64,000 nt of DNA from contig JAVHNS010000007.1 in the NCBI GenBank assembly GCA_036872755.1, forward strand, positions 992,001 through 1,056,000. The letters are read 5' to 3'. Positions 23,301 to 32,735 of the stretch are shown one piece after another. Under the pieces are notes generated by a model. The model searched no databases, had not been told where the DNA came from, and saw only the letters and a program-made list of their open reading frames with translations. Source of the stretch: Orbilia blumenaviensis. Taxonomy: Eukaryota; Ascomycota; Orbiliomycetes; Orbiliales; Orbiliaceae. The number at the start of each line of letters is the position of its first letter. Within the stretch, counting starts at the first letter, position 1. The position numbers and the translations under genes are program-made.

Positions 23301-23453
23301 ATTCCGTGAGAGTGCAGATACTACCGCATTTCCTGAAGACAATATCGATATAGGTTGTACTTGAGCAAAGCCTGACGACCAGGCCGTCCTGGCGTAGGCT
23401 ACTGTATTTGGGGTAAAGCGTCGGCCCCCACGGTATGCTGATCGGGTAAGCAT
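20400..23453 (-). CDS. Large mitochondrial PPR-type protein (Pet309/Cya5-like candidate)
   Basis: A single reverse-strand exon of 1017 aa. The first about 85 residues are Arg/Ser-rich and poor in acids (MLTRSAYRGGRRF), as in a mitochondrial presequence. An acidic stretch follows (NDEEDDEG, DFDEDIDPFEQDPDEEP). The centre contains helical hairpin repeats of pentatricopeptide type, for example LSFLEAGYFRDAMAVYEHAL, TTYNLFIMLLDEHGK and TYNYILRCFWQANDPVGAYT. The C-terminal quarter is a basic coiled coil (KWWKRNLRKRNKMK, AYAELNKKLRMQMKQ). Such proteins bind organellar RNA and control mitochondrial translation or transcript stability. Size and layout suit the Pet309/Cya5 translational activator group, but other large fungal mitochondrial PPR proteins are possible. 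No introns are needed. Confidence 0.75.
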   Translation of the reverse strand: MLTRSAYRGGRRFTPNTVAYARTAWSSGFAQVQPISILSSGNAVVSALSRNILSHGTGLRRTGAVPVFSQLLGSKCHFSTSLIRPKRDPFNDEEDDEGLPFLDKDGDRQMAELLGRMGGNSRHMRKIINEVEQELEKKQDEDTIGPYDDFDEDIDPFEQDPDEEPAYKTVYLPNEKLDEMFRTGFLKPLHEIDPLEHHELEPEVEALPHNEKGLLKKFFMRLQMAKAHPCAFTYKQCWRLFRILYSKTHLAKLFNEDAWARLWALEKDPIPSPKKIWLGDLMCYVGAELTEEQWIGYIEALFWHGQRDKAFQIWQLGLENKPSMIWYTIGTRLHATENQPEASKRIIDKVISRHGTAIPKLFIPTIVCYHSLAEAAGAQNLKSKEMKYNQEALKLYHQMVKYCPDIQPKEYLRVALSFLEAGYFRDAMAVYEHALTVHSNLIDDQATAMYWDYKFKTAAINAQNDPTVDEAELRYLSVSALRLMPEKEKARIIMGNWMRNLIRRNRIEPALRIARTMQTLGLRMDTTTYNLFIMLLDEHGKVGMLETLASRMIRRLLEPMYRHNATFEQVLHEPEFQPTEPEQLDLRDGVGARERQIIPQVTIRLPDGIEEMLLRFEQRPNTQLSVVNEMRPKPLTELAEAIFADLIRDYDLVPPADPATFGLLLRRCTKSNNVLKATSALDLFHKAKMTPNAALSNPLLIMISNQKAYEKLFKTQAMLADPEGFNMTPNAAQYRILWVSLYRALKSDEDVSKLPSHRKLFHDMVLLSSSVAPTRETYNYILRCFWQANDPVGAYTAMHGMALVWGLYPRKKAIEITIAGIARVSSRGQAPVARRHAYWYMKHLAASQFPQWSLSTEIRRTRSLMHKWWKRNLRKRNKMKAELTEQMMEGHDVTKKLEAYAELNKKLRMQMKQVRALEERIKKYWQQPPIGFNLPRTDEGRAAVSGAIPINLDKNTGGDEEMPEDVINQLSDYMRQRFYDGPWPQEWLDEVIWARVEMGVSDEEAIEQRKMSIFDPD

Positions 23454-24014
23454 ACACCCTCGAGAGTGCGTTCGAATCTACGATCCCAGCGAAATCTTTC
23501 CGCTATGGATCTGGGTTTTGCATTTGATGATGCCGTCTGACCAGAAAGACAAGAGATGCACATATGAAACAGAGACCTACAAAAATTTGAAGACTGAGGC
23601 TAGACCAGACTAACCCTGGTCAACTATGCAAACTGTTGCAGGCTTAGTCAGCGACTCACTTGAACAGAGGCTTGGCCTGCCACGCTACCAACAGCCGAAA
23701 TTGCATCCAATCCAGATGACCTGCGTCACATTCCCTTCCTGTCCAGTCCTATCCTGTCCAAATTGTTAGATTGTGCTGGCAGGCTGCTCTTTAACTCTTA
23801 TCCTGCAGCTTCCCCAGATCAGGTCACTTATCACGGTGGTTGCCGTTCATCGAGGATCCTTCTTCTTACTCTTCTTCCATTTTGTCGATACTAGAGGGTT
23901 TTTGAGGAAACCGATTTCGAAATACTCCGTTTAAAGCTTCAGTTCCCAGATCAAGGCTGTTCGCGACTTTGAGAATACCCCTTTAGTCGGCTGAGGTCGA
24001 CAACACCAACAATC
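23454..24014. promoter_or_regulatory. Divergent promoter between PPR gene and PHO8
   Basis: The 561-bp gap separates two divergently transcribed start codons, so it must hold both promoters. I see no TATA box or clear operator. A CCTGTCC-type repeat occurs near 23740-23760. Confidence 0.5.
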
Positions 24015-26063
24015 ATGGCGACCGACCGCGTGCTATCGCCAGCACGGCACAGTGGTGAAATCGGAGACGAACAAGAAGAAGCCTTGCTCACCGGGCAGCA
24101 TGTTGGCCGTAAGGGGCAAACCGGTCGCGGTCGAGGCTTCTTCTCGAGGTGGAAGAATCCCATCATAGTGACATGGGCCGCGATCGCAACGATCAGTATG
24201 AAGTTCCTTACGTGCTACCCAGCTTACTATCAGTGGTGATAGATTCTGACATATTCTGAATAGTTATCTTGGTTTTCGGTGTCCTCTACGTTCGCAGCCA
24301 CCCGGATGACGATAAGCCTACGCCAGGTGCTCCTAATACTCCAAAGGCTCCGAAGAATCACAAGAAGAGGAATCTTATCTTTATGGTTTCCGATGGTACG
24401 TCCCTGTGCGACTAAAAAACTGCTTTTCTGAGGGCTGCTGGTCTAACTTGACGGTGTACAGGCATGGGCCCTGCATCTCTTTCCTTGACCCGAAGCTTCC
24501 GTCAGTTCACTGAGAACCTTCCAATCGACGATGTCCTTACCCTCGACAAACACTTCATCGGATCCTCGCGAACTAGGTCGTCTAATTCACTTGTCACTGA
24601 TTCCGCTGCTGGTGCCACCGCTTTCTCCTGTGGAATGAAGAGTTACAATGGTGCTATTTCTATTCTCCCAGACGGCAACCCCTGTGGTACCGTTTTGGAG
24701 GCTGCTAAGGCTGCTGGATATATGACTGGTCTTGTTGTTACAACCTCGATTACTGAGTGAGTGGAGATATGCATGGGGGGGCTTGTAAAAAGGAGACATT
24801 TCGCTAACAATACAAAATAGTGCCACCCCAGCTTGTTTCAACTCCCATGTCAACATGAGGTGGGAACAGGACCGTATTGCTGAACAACAAATTGGAGATG
24901 GTCCACTCGGCCGTGTTACTGACCTTATGTTTGGTGGCGGTCTTTGCCACTTCACTCCAAACACTAGTATTGGGTCTTGCCGCGGTGATGACCGTGATCT
25001 CATCAAGGAAGCCAGAGCAGGTGGATTCCAGCTCGCATATACCATGAATGCTTTCAAGTACCTCAGGATGGGAAAATTCGTTAAGTTTCCTATTTTGGGA
25101 CTATGGGCTCCTGGTGATATTCCATATGACATCGACCGATTGGACACTGAGTTCCCAAGCTTAGCCGCTATGGCTGAGACCGCCATCACCGCTCTCGAGA
25201 TCGAGACTAGGACCAGCGACAAGGGATTTTTCTTGATGATTGAAGGAAGCAGAATCGACCACGCTGGTCACGGTAACGATCCTGCCGCCCAGGTTAGAGA
25301 AGTCCGCGCATTCGACAAGGCTTTCGAGGTTGTTCTCAAGAAGATCGATCAAATGGAAACCGAGACAATTGTTATCAGTACTAGTGACCATGAAACTGGC
25401 GGTCTTTCTACTGCTCGACGTGAGTAAATAACTTTTCACAGATTTTTGAAGGCATAATATCTAACAAAATTTATAGAGCTCCACGATACCTACCCAGACT
25501 ACCTCTGGTACCCAAGCGTTCTCGCCAACGCATCCCACTCTGCTGAGTATATTGCCAAGCTCCTTGCGGACTTCCCCGAACCAGGCAAGATGAAGATCAC
25601 CGAGTACATCAAGGATGAGCTATTGCCACTCCAGAAAATCACCGACGCCGATGATGAGGAAATTGCTAAGCTTGTCAAGGCCAAAACCGACGGCTTGTCT
25701 ACTGCTTACATTTGGTCTGATATGATTTCACGAAGAGCCCAGATCGGATGGTCTACTCATGGTCACAGCGCTGTCGATGTCAATATCTACGCTTATCCAC
25801 GTGAAAAGGTAAAGAAGCTATGGGGAAATCACGAGAACACTGAGATCGGAGAGTTCTTGAGAAACTACTTGGATGTTGATGTTGATTCTATCACCAAGAA
25901 GCTTAGAAAAGAGGGTACCCATGCCAAATGGATGGGTAAGGAACTCGATGAGATATTAACGGAAACCGAGAAGTCCATGGGTGTCGGCGGAAAGGTCGGA
26001 GAGGTTACTGTAGACGGACTAGATGGTTACCACGGCGTCCACAAGAGGGCATGTATGCATTAA
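24015..26063 (+). CDS. PHO8: Vacuolar alkaline phosphatase
   Basis: Exons 24015-24195, 24264-24395, 24462-24756, 24821-25419 and 25477-26063 give 597 aa in frame. A cytosolic N-tail (about 1-49) precedes a single membrane anchor (about 50-71, IIVTWAAIATI...VFGVLYV), the type II topology of Pho8. The catalytic domain shows the metal-binding SDGMGPAS (Asp104), the nucleophile Ser152 in VTDSAAGATAFSCG, the metal ligands EGSRIDHAGH and TSDHETGG, and a late GWSTHGHSAVDV with the third-site His residues. The enzyme hydrolyses phosphomonoesters in the vacuole lumen and is normally activated by C-terminal propeptide cleavage. All catalytic motifs are intact. The Arg-rich stretch before the anchor is typical. 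Confidence 0.95.
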
Positions 26064-26891
26064 GGGGAAAAGACTCCTGCTTTTGATATAATATAATAAC
26101 CGGCGAAGGCGACTGTTCGAGTACACTTTTACGACGGAGTGGGAGACAAGAGGTTTTATGACTTTTAATTGCTAATAGCATGCATGTCTTGGTGGTGTTA
26201 CTTTCTCTTTCTTTCTTTCTTTCTTGTTTTATATAATAGCAGTACAACATTGATGAAGCATCGGTTCGGGATGAATTAGACAAGATTGGAATACCATCTT
26301 TCTTTCTTGAGAGCGCTGTGGTTTTATGGCATTTGGATATTTTTCTGTATAATACACTAACACTAACACTACCACTACCACTACCACTACTACCACCACT
26401 ACTACCGTGATTACTATCTCTTACCTATTACCTCCATCATTGCGCAAGAGTCGACATATTTTGTCGTCCATAAATATTAACCCCATCCAATAAACTTAAG
26501 TACTCAGTAGTAAGTTTGCCACTTGCAATGTTCAGTACTGCGTTGGTTTGGCTAGATGACGCAGGTCGGAGCCATCTCCTGACCTCGAAAAAGGCCGAAA
26601 CCCGGGCTTTTGCTTGGCTGGGGCTGCCCCAACCTTCAACAAGGGAAAGTCAAGTGCCTGATTGTCGCACTTTGGGTCCCTTTTCTTTTTCCCCTTTACA
26701 ACCACATCCACTTCTTCGTCATCATCATAATCATCATCAACTATCCTAACCAAAGCTGCCAACTTCGCTGAATTCACGGATCCGTCACGTATACTTCCGG
26801 AGGTTGATCAGTACAGATTATATTTTCGGGCGGCTACCATATACACATTCTCTCCCGCTTTCACACACGCATACGCCGCCGCCGCCACACG
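26064..26891. other. Intergenic with microsatellite
   Basis: Holds the PHO8 3' flank with a TTTC-type run near 26207, the CAC/TAC microsatellite at 26354-26406, and the SFT1 promoter. The apparent frames on both strands around 26516-26777 have no domain. Confidence 0.6.
26354..26406 (+). repeat. ACT/ACC microsatellite
   Basis: Interrupted runs of CACTAA and then CACTAC/CTACCA units between PHO8 and SFT1. Confidence 0.85.
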
Positions 26892-27435
26892 ATGTCCGAA
26901 GCTTGGGAACGTGAGAGGTAAACCACTCCTCTCGAAAACCCCGGGAAAAATATTTTAAGAAAAAAAAGGGAACAAAGGAAGCTGACTGGGAGGATTCTCT
27001 AAACATTACTAGGCAAAACAATGCCCGCCTCGACGATCTTGCTGGCAAGGTCTGTAGCCAATGTCCCTCTCCAGGCGCTGCCCGCCAATTCACTTCGAAC
27101 TAACATACCCGGCCAAATCCTCAGGTCTCCTCAATCCGAGACTTCACAGTCAATATCTACAACCAAGCATCCGACCAACGGTTGATTGACGACAACGTAC
27201 GCCCTTTTCCTATCAATAATCACCTAACAAAAATATCCTTTGGAATCACTAATTCACATATGTATCTATAAAATAGAACGACACTTTCTCAAACATGACC
27301 AACTCCGTCAAGAACACTGCGAACCGGTTGACACGGATGGCGAAGAATACATCTAGCATGCAGACTTTTAGGCTGGCGGGAATTATCATTGGCGTGGTTA
27401 TCGTGCTGTGGATTATCTGGGGATGGTTATTTTAA
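26892..27435 (+). CDS. SFT1: Golgi Qc-SNARE, Sft1-like
   Basis: Exons 26892-26917, 27013-27049, 27125-27196 and 27277-27435 give 97 aa with matching phases. Two exons are only 26 and 37 nt, which hides the gene from simple ORF searches. The short N-terminus (MSEAWERERQNNARLDDLAGK) opens a SNARE helix (VSSIRDFTVNIYNQASDQRL, then DDNNDTFSNMTNSVKNTANR), followed by a C-terminal membrane anchor (LAGIIIGVVIVLWIIWGWLF). Length and layout match Sft1 of yeasts and moulds, a tail-anchored SNARE that acts in intra-Golgi retrograde transport with Sed5, Gos1 and Ykt6. Bet1 is the closest alternative but is normally longer at the N-terminus. Confidence 0.88.
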
Positions 27436-28085
27436 AGAGATTAAGGATTATATTTTTTTTCTTTCCCGACAACATGAATGAGATGGGTTTCCATGAAAGT
27501 TCTATATCCAGGGCGTCTAAAAGCCGGAGGGGTTGATGCTAGGAGATAAGGATTTAGAATAAGAGGGGGGTGGGTAGCTGGATAAGTTCGGATGGACCGG
27601 ACAAAGGTTGGTATAAACGCTCGCTGTGACAAAGCACAATACGGTTCGGGGAGTTACAGGCGTGTTATCTCCGTTTCCTCTTTCTTTCTTCAGTTTTTTT
27701 GGCTCAGCTTTATTCTGCTATTGATGGGATACACCGAATCATTTTTGGCGCGAATTATATGACCACTATAAGGGTGTGTAGTATTCTTTTGGTTTGTATT
27801 TGAAGGTATTGTCTGGTTCTTTGGAGGAGATTGTACACTAGAGCCCTTTGTCTTGGTTGCCATCTTACCGTACGTAATTGCATACATATTTTACTTGCAG
27901 CTCTTGAGTACACTTGGGGCACATAAAAGATAAATACCTTGTCTTTATTTGGCCAGATATATATTCGGGTTATGCTACCATTGAACGCTTGCATCTCGCT
28001 GCTTTAAAAAGGAACGGAGAAAAAATAAAAAATAAAAAGCAGAAGCAGAAATGAGAAGACTACCTACAGCTACGTATTCACAAGA
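27436..28085. other. Intergenic, converging 3' ends
   Basis: The 3' flanks of SFT1 (forward) and CAP1 (reverse) meet here. Short frames only. Confidence 0.6.
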
Positions 28086-29521
28086 TCATCTTCTGCTGCT
28101 GCCGCTAATATCTTGTCCGATCTGTAAACTTCAGTCAGAATACAAAGCCGTTCCATGTAGAAAGATAAATTCACGTACCTTATACGCACTAGCCTTCTGC
28201 CAGTCCATCTTTTGCCTCGTCACTGGTAACTGTCTCCTCAGGCTCTTGAATGCGCCCTCGCTTAATGCTCCAAATGCCCTATTTAGTTCTTCCTGATACT
28301 TCTTCTCCACGTTCCCGATGGCAGTGGCGATGGCAGATGCGGTACCAGAGCGAATGTTTTCGTTCACATGCTTTTCAGTTACGAGTCTGACGTTTCCATC
28401 TTCGTAGTAGTGGACGTCAACGGCCAGGGTTCCTGTTAGAGTCGAAGCTGTGGGGGAGTAGATGTATGTCGAGCGCCAACGACCGTTCCTATAAGCAGTT
28501 TACACCATCAGAAAAAAGATGCTTCTTGGAATCGGGGGCTTTGGGGGCTCATGTACCAGAAGTTCGAGGGGCTATATTTGTTCCCAACTATTAGGATCGC
28601 GATACCATCGTCGGTAGGGTAGACGCCGTAAGCGGGTAGCGAAGGGAAATGTTCTTTGACATGGTTTCCAACATCGCGAAGGAGTGATTTTCTAGCATGT
28701 CGCAAGTCCGTTAGCCATTTGGTCGAACCGATATGAAAGGGGCCCAGTATTATATAAAATCATACACTGTGCTAGCGTGTTCACCCTCCACCGCGTACGA
28801 TTGCACATCCGACGCTTTCTAATATCCCAAATATCAAATTCGTAAGCTCCAACTAAACCCCGGTGTCTCGCATATCATCGGCGAATAGTTATCCTACCTG
28901 TGTCGTATGATTATATGCAAAGCTGCTAGAGCTCTCGCTATCAAAGAACCGGCCGCCGCCTAGATCATTGTAATTGCTGACGATAACCTATAAACCCCAC
29001 CATCCAACATTGAACCCGTCAGCCCTATCCTCCCACCCTTTTTCTAAAAAGAAAAGAGCGCATAAAGTCCATCCAAGCAATATCCAAAGGTAATACCATA
29101 CCAGACCACTCCCACCAGGCAATTTGGTCGTTACAAACTGCTCCTTATTGTACTGCTCGACCGCCGGGGCGACCTTTTCTTGAACCGAGAGCTTATCAAG
29201 GTCTAATAAAGATCCGATGTCTATTATCCCATAAATAACATAGTACAATTAGCAGGCTGTTCGCAATTGTAATTTTGTATGTCGGGGTGGTAAAATAGCA
29301 TGGATGAATAGGTGTTTATCGATAGGTATTGTATCGACGGGCAATAGCTTGGACAGGGTGTATAGGTGTACCGTTTATGACTTCGGCTAGCTACAGCGGT
29401 ATTCCACGGGTGTCAACATTAGCCCTAGTAATGATTGAACAGGAAATCAATATGATACGATGCTTACCTCGCCGGGAGGAGCGTTCTCGATGAACGACGC
29501 GGCCGTTTGGTCAGCGCTCAT
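28086..29521 (-). CDS. CAP1: F-actin capping protein subunit alpha
   Basis: Eight reverse-strand exons (29521-29468, 29390-29372, 29220-29102, 28987-28898, 28818-28766, 28691-28557, 28488-28179, 28121-28086) give 271 aa with every junction in phase. One exon is only 19 nt. Family blocks appear in order: MSADQTAASFIENAPPGE, EQFVTTKLPGG, GGRFFDSESSSSFAYNH, KASDVQSYAVEGEH, VKEHFPSLPAYGVYP, NKYSPSNFWNGRWRSTY, AVDVHYYEDGNVRL, and ELNRAFGALSEGAFKSLRR followed by QLPVTRQKMDWQK. The product pairs with the beta subunit to cap actin filament barbed ends in cortical patches. The tail ends in IGQDISGSSRR, the actin-binding tentacle. Length is normal for the family. Confidence 0.94.
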
Positions 29522-29973
29522 TATGGGCTGGGTTATGGATGGTGGTTCTTGGGAGAGGGAGACTTGGAGAGGGAGGATGGTGGGGTTTCTTGAGAGCTGC
29601 CAGCTCGCTCGTCTTGATAGCGGGACCTGGCAAACGCAACACGTCCGCGCTGACAAGGAACTGTTGGATACTGAATAGTATTGCTTGCAAAGCATGCCAA
29701 TGAAATAGAAGGAATGACGGTGACCAAAATGGTGAGTAAAATGAATTGGTTATAATACAGGAAGGAACCTCTTCTGCGCCTTTGAAATGCATAGATGTGA
29801 TAGTGTACAAAAAAAAAAAAAAAAAAAAAAAAAGGATTGCATTGGTATCTTGCAAATAACCATCGCTTCGTTATCAGCCATGCAAATTCGAGTCGCCATC
29901 CACCAACACTTGTACGCCTGTATAGAATACTAGAGAGAGAAATATATATTCAGCAGAGAAAGCAATTTATGGC
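29522..29973. other. Intergenic with long A run
   Basis: Contains the CAP1 promoter and the 3' flank of the reverse-strand nuclear protein gene. The A25 run at 29809-29833 lies about 290 bases upstream of the CAP1 start. Confidence 0.65.
29809..29833 (+). repeat. A25 homopolymer
   Basis: An uninterrupted run of 25 A residues. Similar runs occur at 60454-60477 (A) and at 49161-49182 and 50010-50031 (T). Such tracts exclude nucleosomes at many fungal promoters. Confidence 0.9.
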
Positions 29974-32187
29974 TCATAGCTCTTCGTCCTCGTCCTCGTC
30001 GTCATCCTCAGTCCCGTTCGCGAAGCTATTAGCTCCAAAAATTTGGCTGATGGTTGGAACTGCCTGACTGGGCCCGAACATCCTCATCTTCCACTGTGTC
30101 AAAGTTTCTACAGATCCTTTCTCGGTGTTCGGCAATGAGGCGTCAGTTCGCTCATTTGAATATTCTCCCTCTTGATCTTGGAGCTCAAAGGTTTCGTGTG
30201 TGGCCTTGAACTCCATAACAGGAGAAGATAAGATCTTGTTTGGGGAGCTGTGGAAGGCTTCCTTTGAGCCTGGTGGGCTCGAGTTGAGGTTACCGAGAAA
30301 TCGATAGGTCTGAGGAGGCGATGATGGCGGGAGGAGTGGAAGTATGCTACCTTTACGGGATGGAGATAGGGGCTTTTTGGTGGGGACCGACAGAATGGTC
30401 TCCAAGTCTCCATACTGGCTTTGCGAGATCGTCGCATCTGGATCCAGCTCGTCTGTATTAAGCTGTGTTTCATCGACCCTTTCCGCTGAAAGAGTATTGT
30501 GGTTGTTTGATTCATATATCAATTGTCTATCGACCGACTTTATCGATACTTCAGATATTTGGGATTCATCATCAATAGCTGCCAGGGGTGGCTCAATTGT
30601 GGAACTCTCCTTTCGAAAGAAGGAGGTATTGATGGTATGGAGCCCACTAGAGTCACGAAGTAAAGGCTCTCTGGACGTTGAAGTGGAAAACGAGGGTTTA
30701 AACGACCTGAAGCTCGAGTTCCTTTTTCGTACCGGGCTCTCGGGGATAACCTCAACTTCAGCTGATCGCGCCATTAGAGGGGCAGTGGGAATGGTCGACG
30801 CTGGTAGATCATTCTGTTCCTCACTACTTCTCACTTGAACCTCTGATTGACTATTCACTTCTTCGATAGGCTCAAGTGCACTGGCAGAATTTGACGTGAA
30901 TGTCTCTTCTCGTTCCCACCACTGGGTACTTGGCACCATTTTAGATTTTGGAGGAGGCATCTCCTTGACATTCCCCTGTGATGAATTTCTAGAAGAACCA
31001 CTTGAAACAGTATTCTTGGTGAAATCAGGCCGTTTCAGTGGCTGCGTCGAAGCTATAGACTCAATAGGGGTGTTTTCTTCCGTTGAGCCGTCATCCACCT
31101 TTTGATGTTCAGCGACGGGGCTCAAGTCCGTCACAGCGAGGCCTGGTAGCTTCCTGCCGCTCATACGCCACTGACGCTGGATCGAAGGGCTTGCGAGGAT
31201 AGCTGCAAGTTGCTGATGTCGGAGAGGAGAGAGAGGGGTGACTGGCGGTGTATAAGAAGAAGGCACAACAGTCGGTATTGGACGTTTAGGTGTTCTCGGG
31301 TCATTTGGGAGCTCATTCACTTCACAATGCGGCCCAATAACAGGCCCTTCCACGGGTTCTCCGGTTTGATTTTCCTGCTGAAATTGTCTAGCCTCAGTGT
31401 ACAGTGTTATGCCTTCGTCCTCTTGCTTGATATGCCGGTCTTCTATTATGTCTCCAAGCATCTCAGCTTGAGATAGTGGTTCGTCCTTGATCTGCACCTC
31501 GGGTTCGTATCCGGTTTGGGAAAGAGGTTCGTCCTTAATTCGAATGTCCTCCACGGGTACACCCAGGTCATCTTCCTCAGATCCCGTCTCACTGTGTTCC
31601 CCTTGACTTCCCCCGTCTTCCTCATACTCGCTCTCAGACAGAACATGGGTCAAGGGATACATCTGCGTCAATGTCTGATCTCTCAAATTTGAACTAGAAA
31701 ACCTCTTTAGCTTCGGTGGTGACCTTCGTCTTTTCGGTGCCGGACCGGGTCTCCAGCTTTCTTCGTCATATTCGTCGAATTGGTCGTTAACAACAAAGCT
31801 GTCTTCTCCCATTTCATCCTTTATGCCTCCATTGTCGTCATCGCTTGGAGAATGATTCTGGCGCACTCTTCTCCTCTTCCCAACCGGATTCCTAACCCCA
31901 TACCCATCCTCTTCTTCCTCCTCCTCCTCCTCAGAATTTTCACTTTTTAATTCATCGAAGTCCAAACTCTTCCTTTTCGCCCTGCCATCCTTGTAAGATA
32001 CCGGTTTTCTTCTTTTTTTATTAGTGTCCGCAGACGAAGGTTTGAATCCAAACTGGCTCAGAGTGCTCTGGTCGTTTGCGCTAGAAGTCCTGTATGTAAT
32101 CGGCTTATTCCCAAAGCGAACGGACTTGTAAGAGACGTGGGGGTTTGCCAGAAAGGTCTGCTCCTTTGCAACGGTACGGTTCGGCAT
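29974..32187 (-). CDS. Large disordered nuclear protein, function unknown
   Basis: A single reverse-strand exon of 737 aa. I do not recognise a folded domain. The sequence alternates basic clusters that look like nuclear localisation signals (NKKRRKP, GKRRRVR, PKRRRSPPKLKR) with long acidic tracts (EEEEEEEEDGYG, DDDEDEDEEL at the extreme C-terminus) and many Ser/Pro motifs. Near residues 40-50 it has QSTLSQFGF, which resembles a PCNA-interacting (PIP-like) motif, and the C-terminus has TISQIFG. Repeated IKDEPLSQ segments (about 200-245) fit the SUMO-acceptor consensus (psi-K-x-E). I infer a chromatin or DNA-maintenance factor, but this rests on short motifs only. Confidence 0.7.
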   Translation of the reverse strand: MPNRTVAKEQTFLANPHVSYKSVRFGNKPITYRTSSANDQSTLSQFGFKPSSADTNKKRRKPVSYKDGRAKRKSLDFDELKSENSEEEEEEEEDGYGVRNPVGKRRRVRQNHSPSDDDNGGIKDEMGEDSFVVNDQFDEYDEESWRPGPAPKRRRSPPKLKRFSSSNLRDQTLTQMYPLTHVLSESEYEEDGGSQGEHSETGSEEDDLGVPVEDIRIKDEPLSQTGYEPEVQIKDEPLSQAEMLGDIIEDRHIKQEDEGITLYTEARQFQQENQTGEPVEGPVIGPHCEVNELPNDPRTPKRPIPTVVPSSYTPPVTPLSPLRHQQLAAILASPSIQRQWRMSGRKLPGLAVTDLSPVAEHQKVDDGSTEENTPIESIASTQPLKRPDFTKNTVSSGSSRNSSQGNVKEMPPPKSKMVPSTQWWEREETFTSNSASALEPIEEVNSQSEVQVRSSEEQNDLPASTIPTAPLMARSAEVEVIPESPVRKRNSSFRSFKPSFSTSTSREPLLRDSSGLHTINTSFFRKESSTIEPPLAAIDDESQISEVSIKSVDRQLIYESNNHNTLSAERVDETQLNTDELDPDATISQSQYGDLETILSVPTKKPLSPSRKGSILPLLPPSSPPQTYRFLGNLNSSPPGSKEAFHSSPNKILSSPVMEFKATHETFELQDQEGEYSNERTDASLPNTEKGSVETLTQWKMRMFGPSQAVPTISQIFGANSFANGTEDDDEDEDEEL

Positions 32188-32735
32188 ACTGAATGTCGGT
32201 AAAAAGCGGTCAAGAATGCAATGAAGCTGGTAAAATGTTGGGTAATGTTATAACATTGTGGCGATTGAAAGGAGGTTTTGGTAGTCGTGACGGTGCCTCG
32301 TTGATGTCAAGGTTGTGATGCATACGGTTAGAATCCCGATGCAATGCAATGTTGGTGTGAGGGGGTGTAACAGTCATAATGCAGGGGAGTCGCGGGCACG
32401 AGATGATCGTCAAAAGTACGACGCCATTAATTGAGGCGCGTTCCCTTTTCAGATCACTCTACCGTTTTAGGCGAATTTGTTGCATTCCGCACCGCAACGC
32501 ACAATTGACCCATCAGTTTTGATGCACCAAGACCTTGTAAATTGGCACAAAGGGGGCAGACTACTTTGTACAGAATTACTTCGAACTACGTAGCTACCAA
32601 TAATAGCGATTTTACTCAATACAATATACAAGAACTGCCAAACTGAAGTAAGAGCTACCATTGGGCTGTTGCAAATATAGATTCCTTCTAGATTATCTAT
32701 TTTATAATAGTAGTACGTATTTATATTCTGGTATT
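32188..32735. other. Intergenic
   Basis: Promoter of the nuclear protein gene and 3' flank of the LysM gene, both on the reverse strand. No coding signal. Confidence 0.6.
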
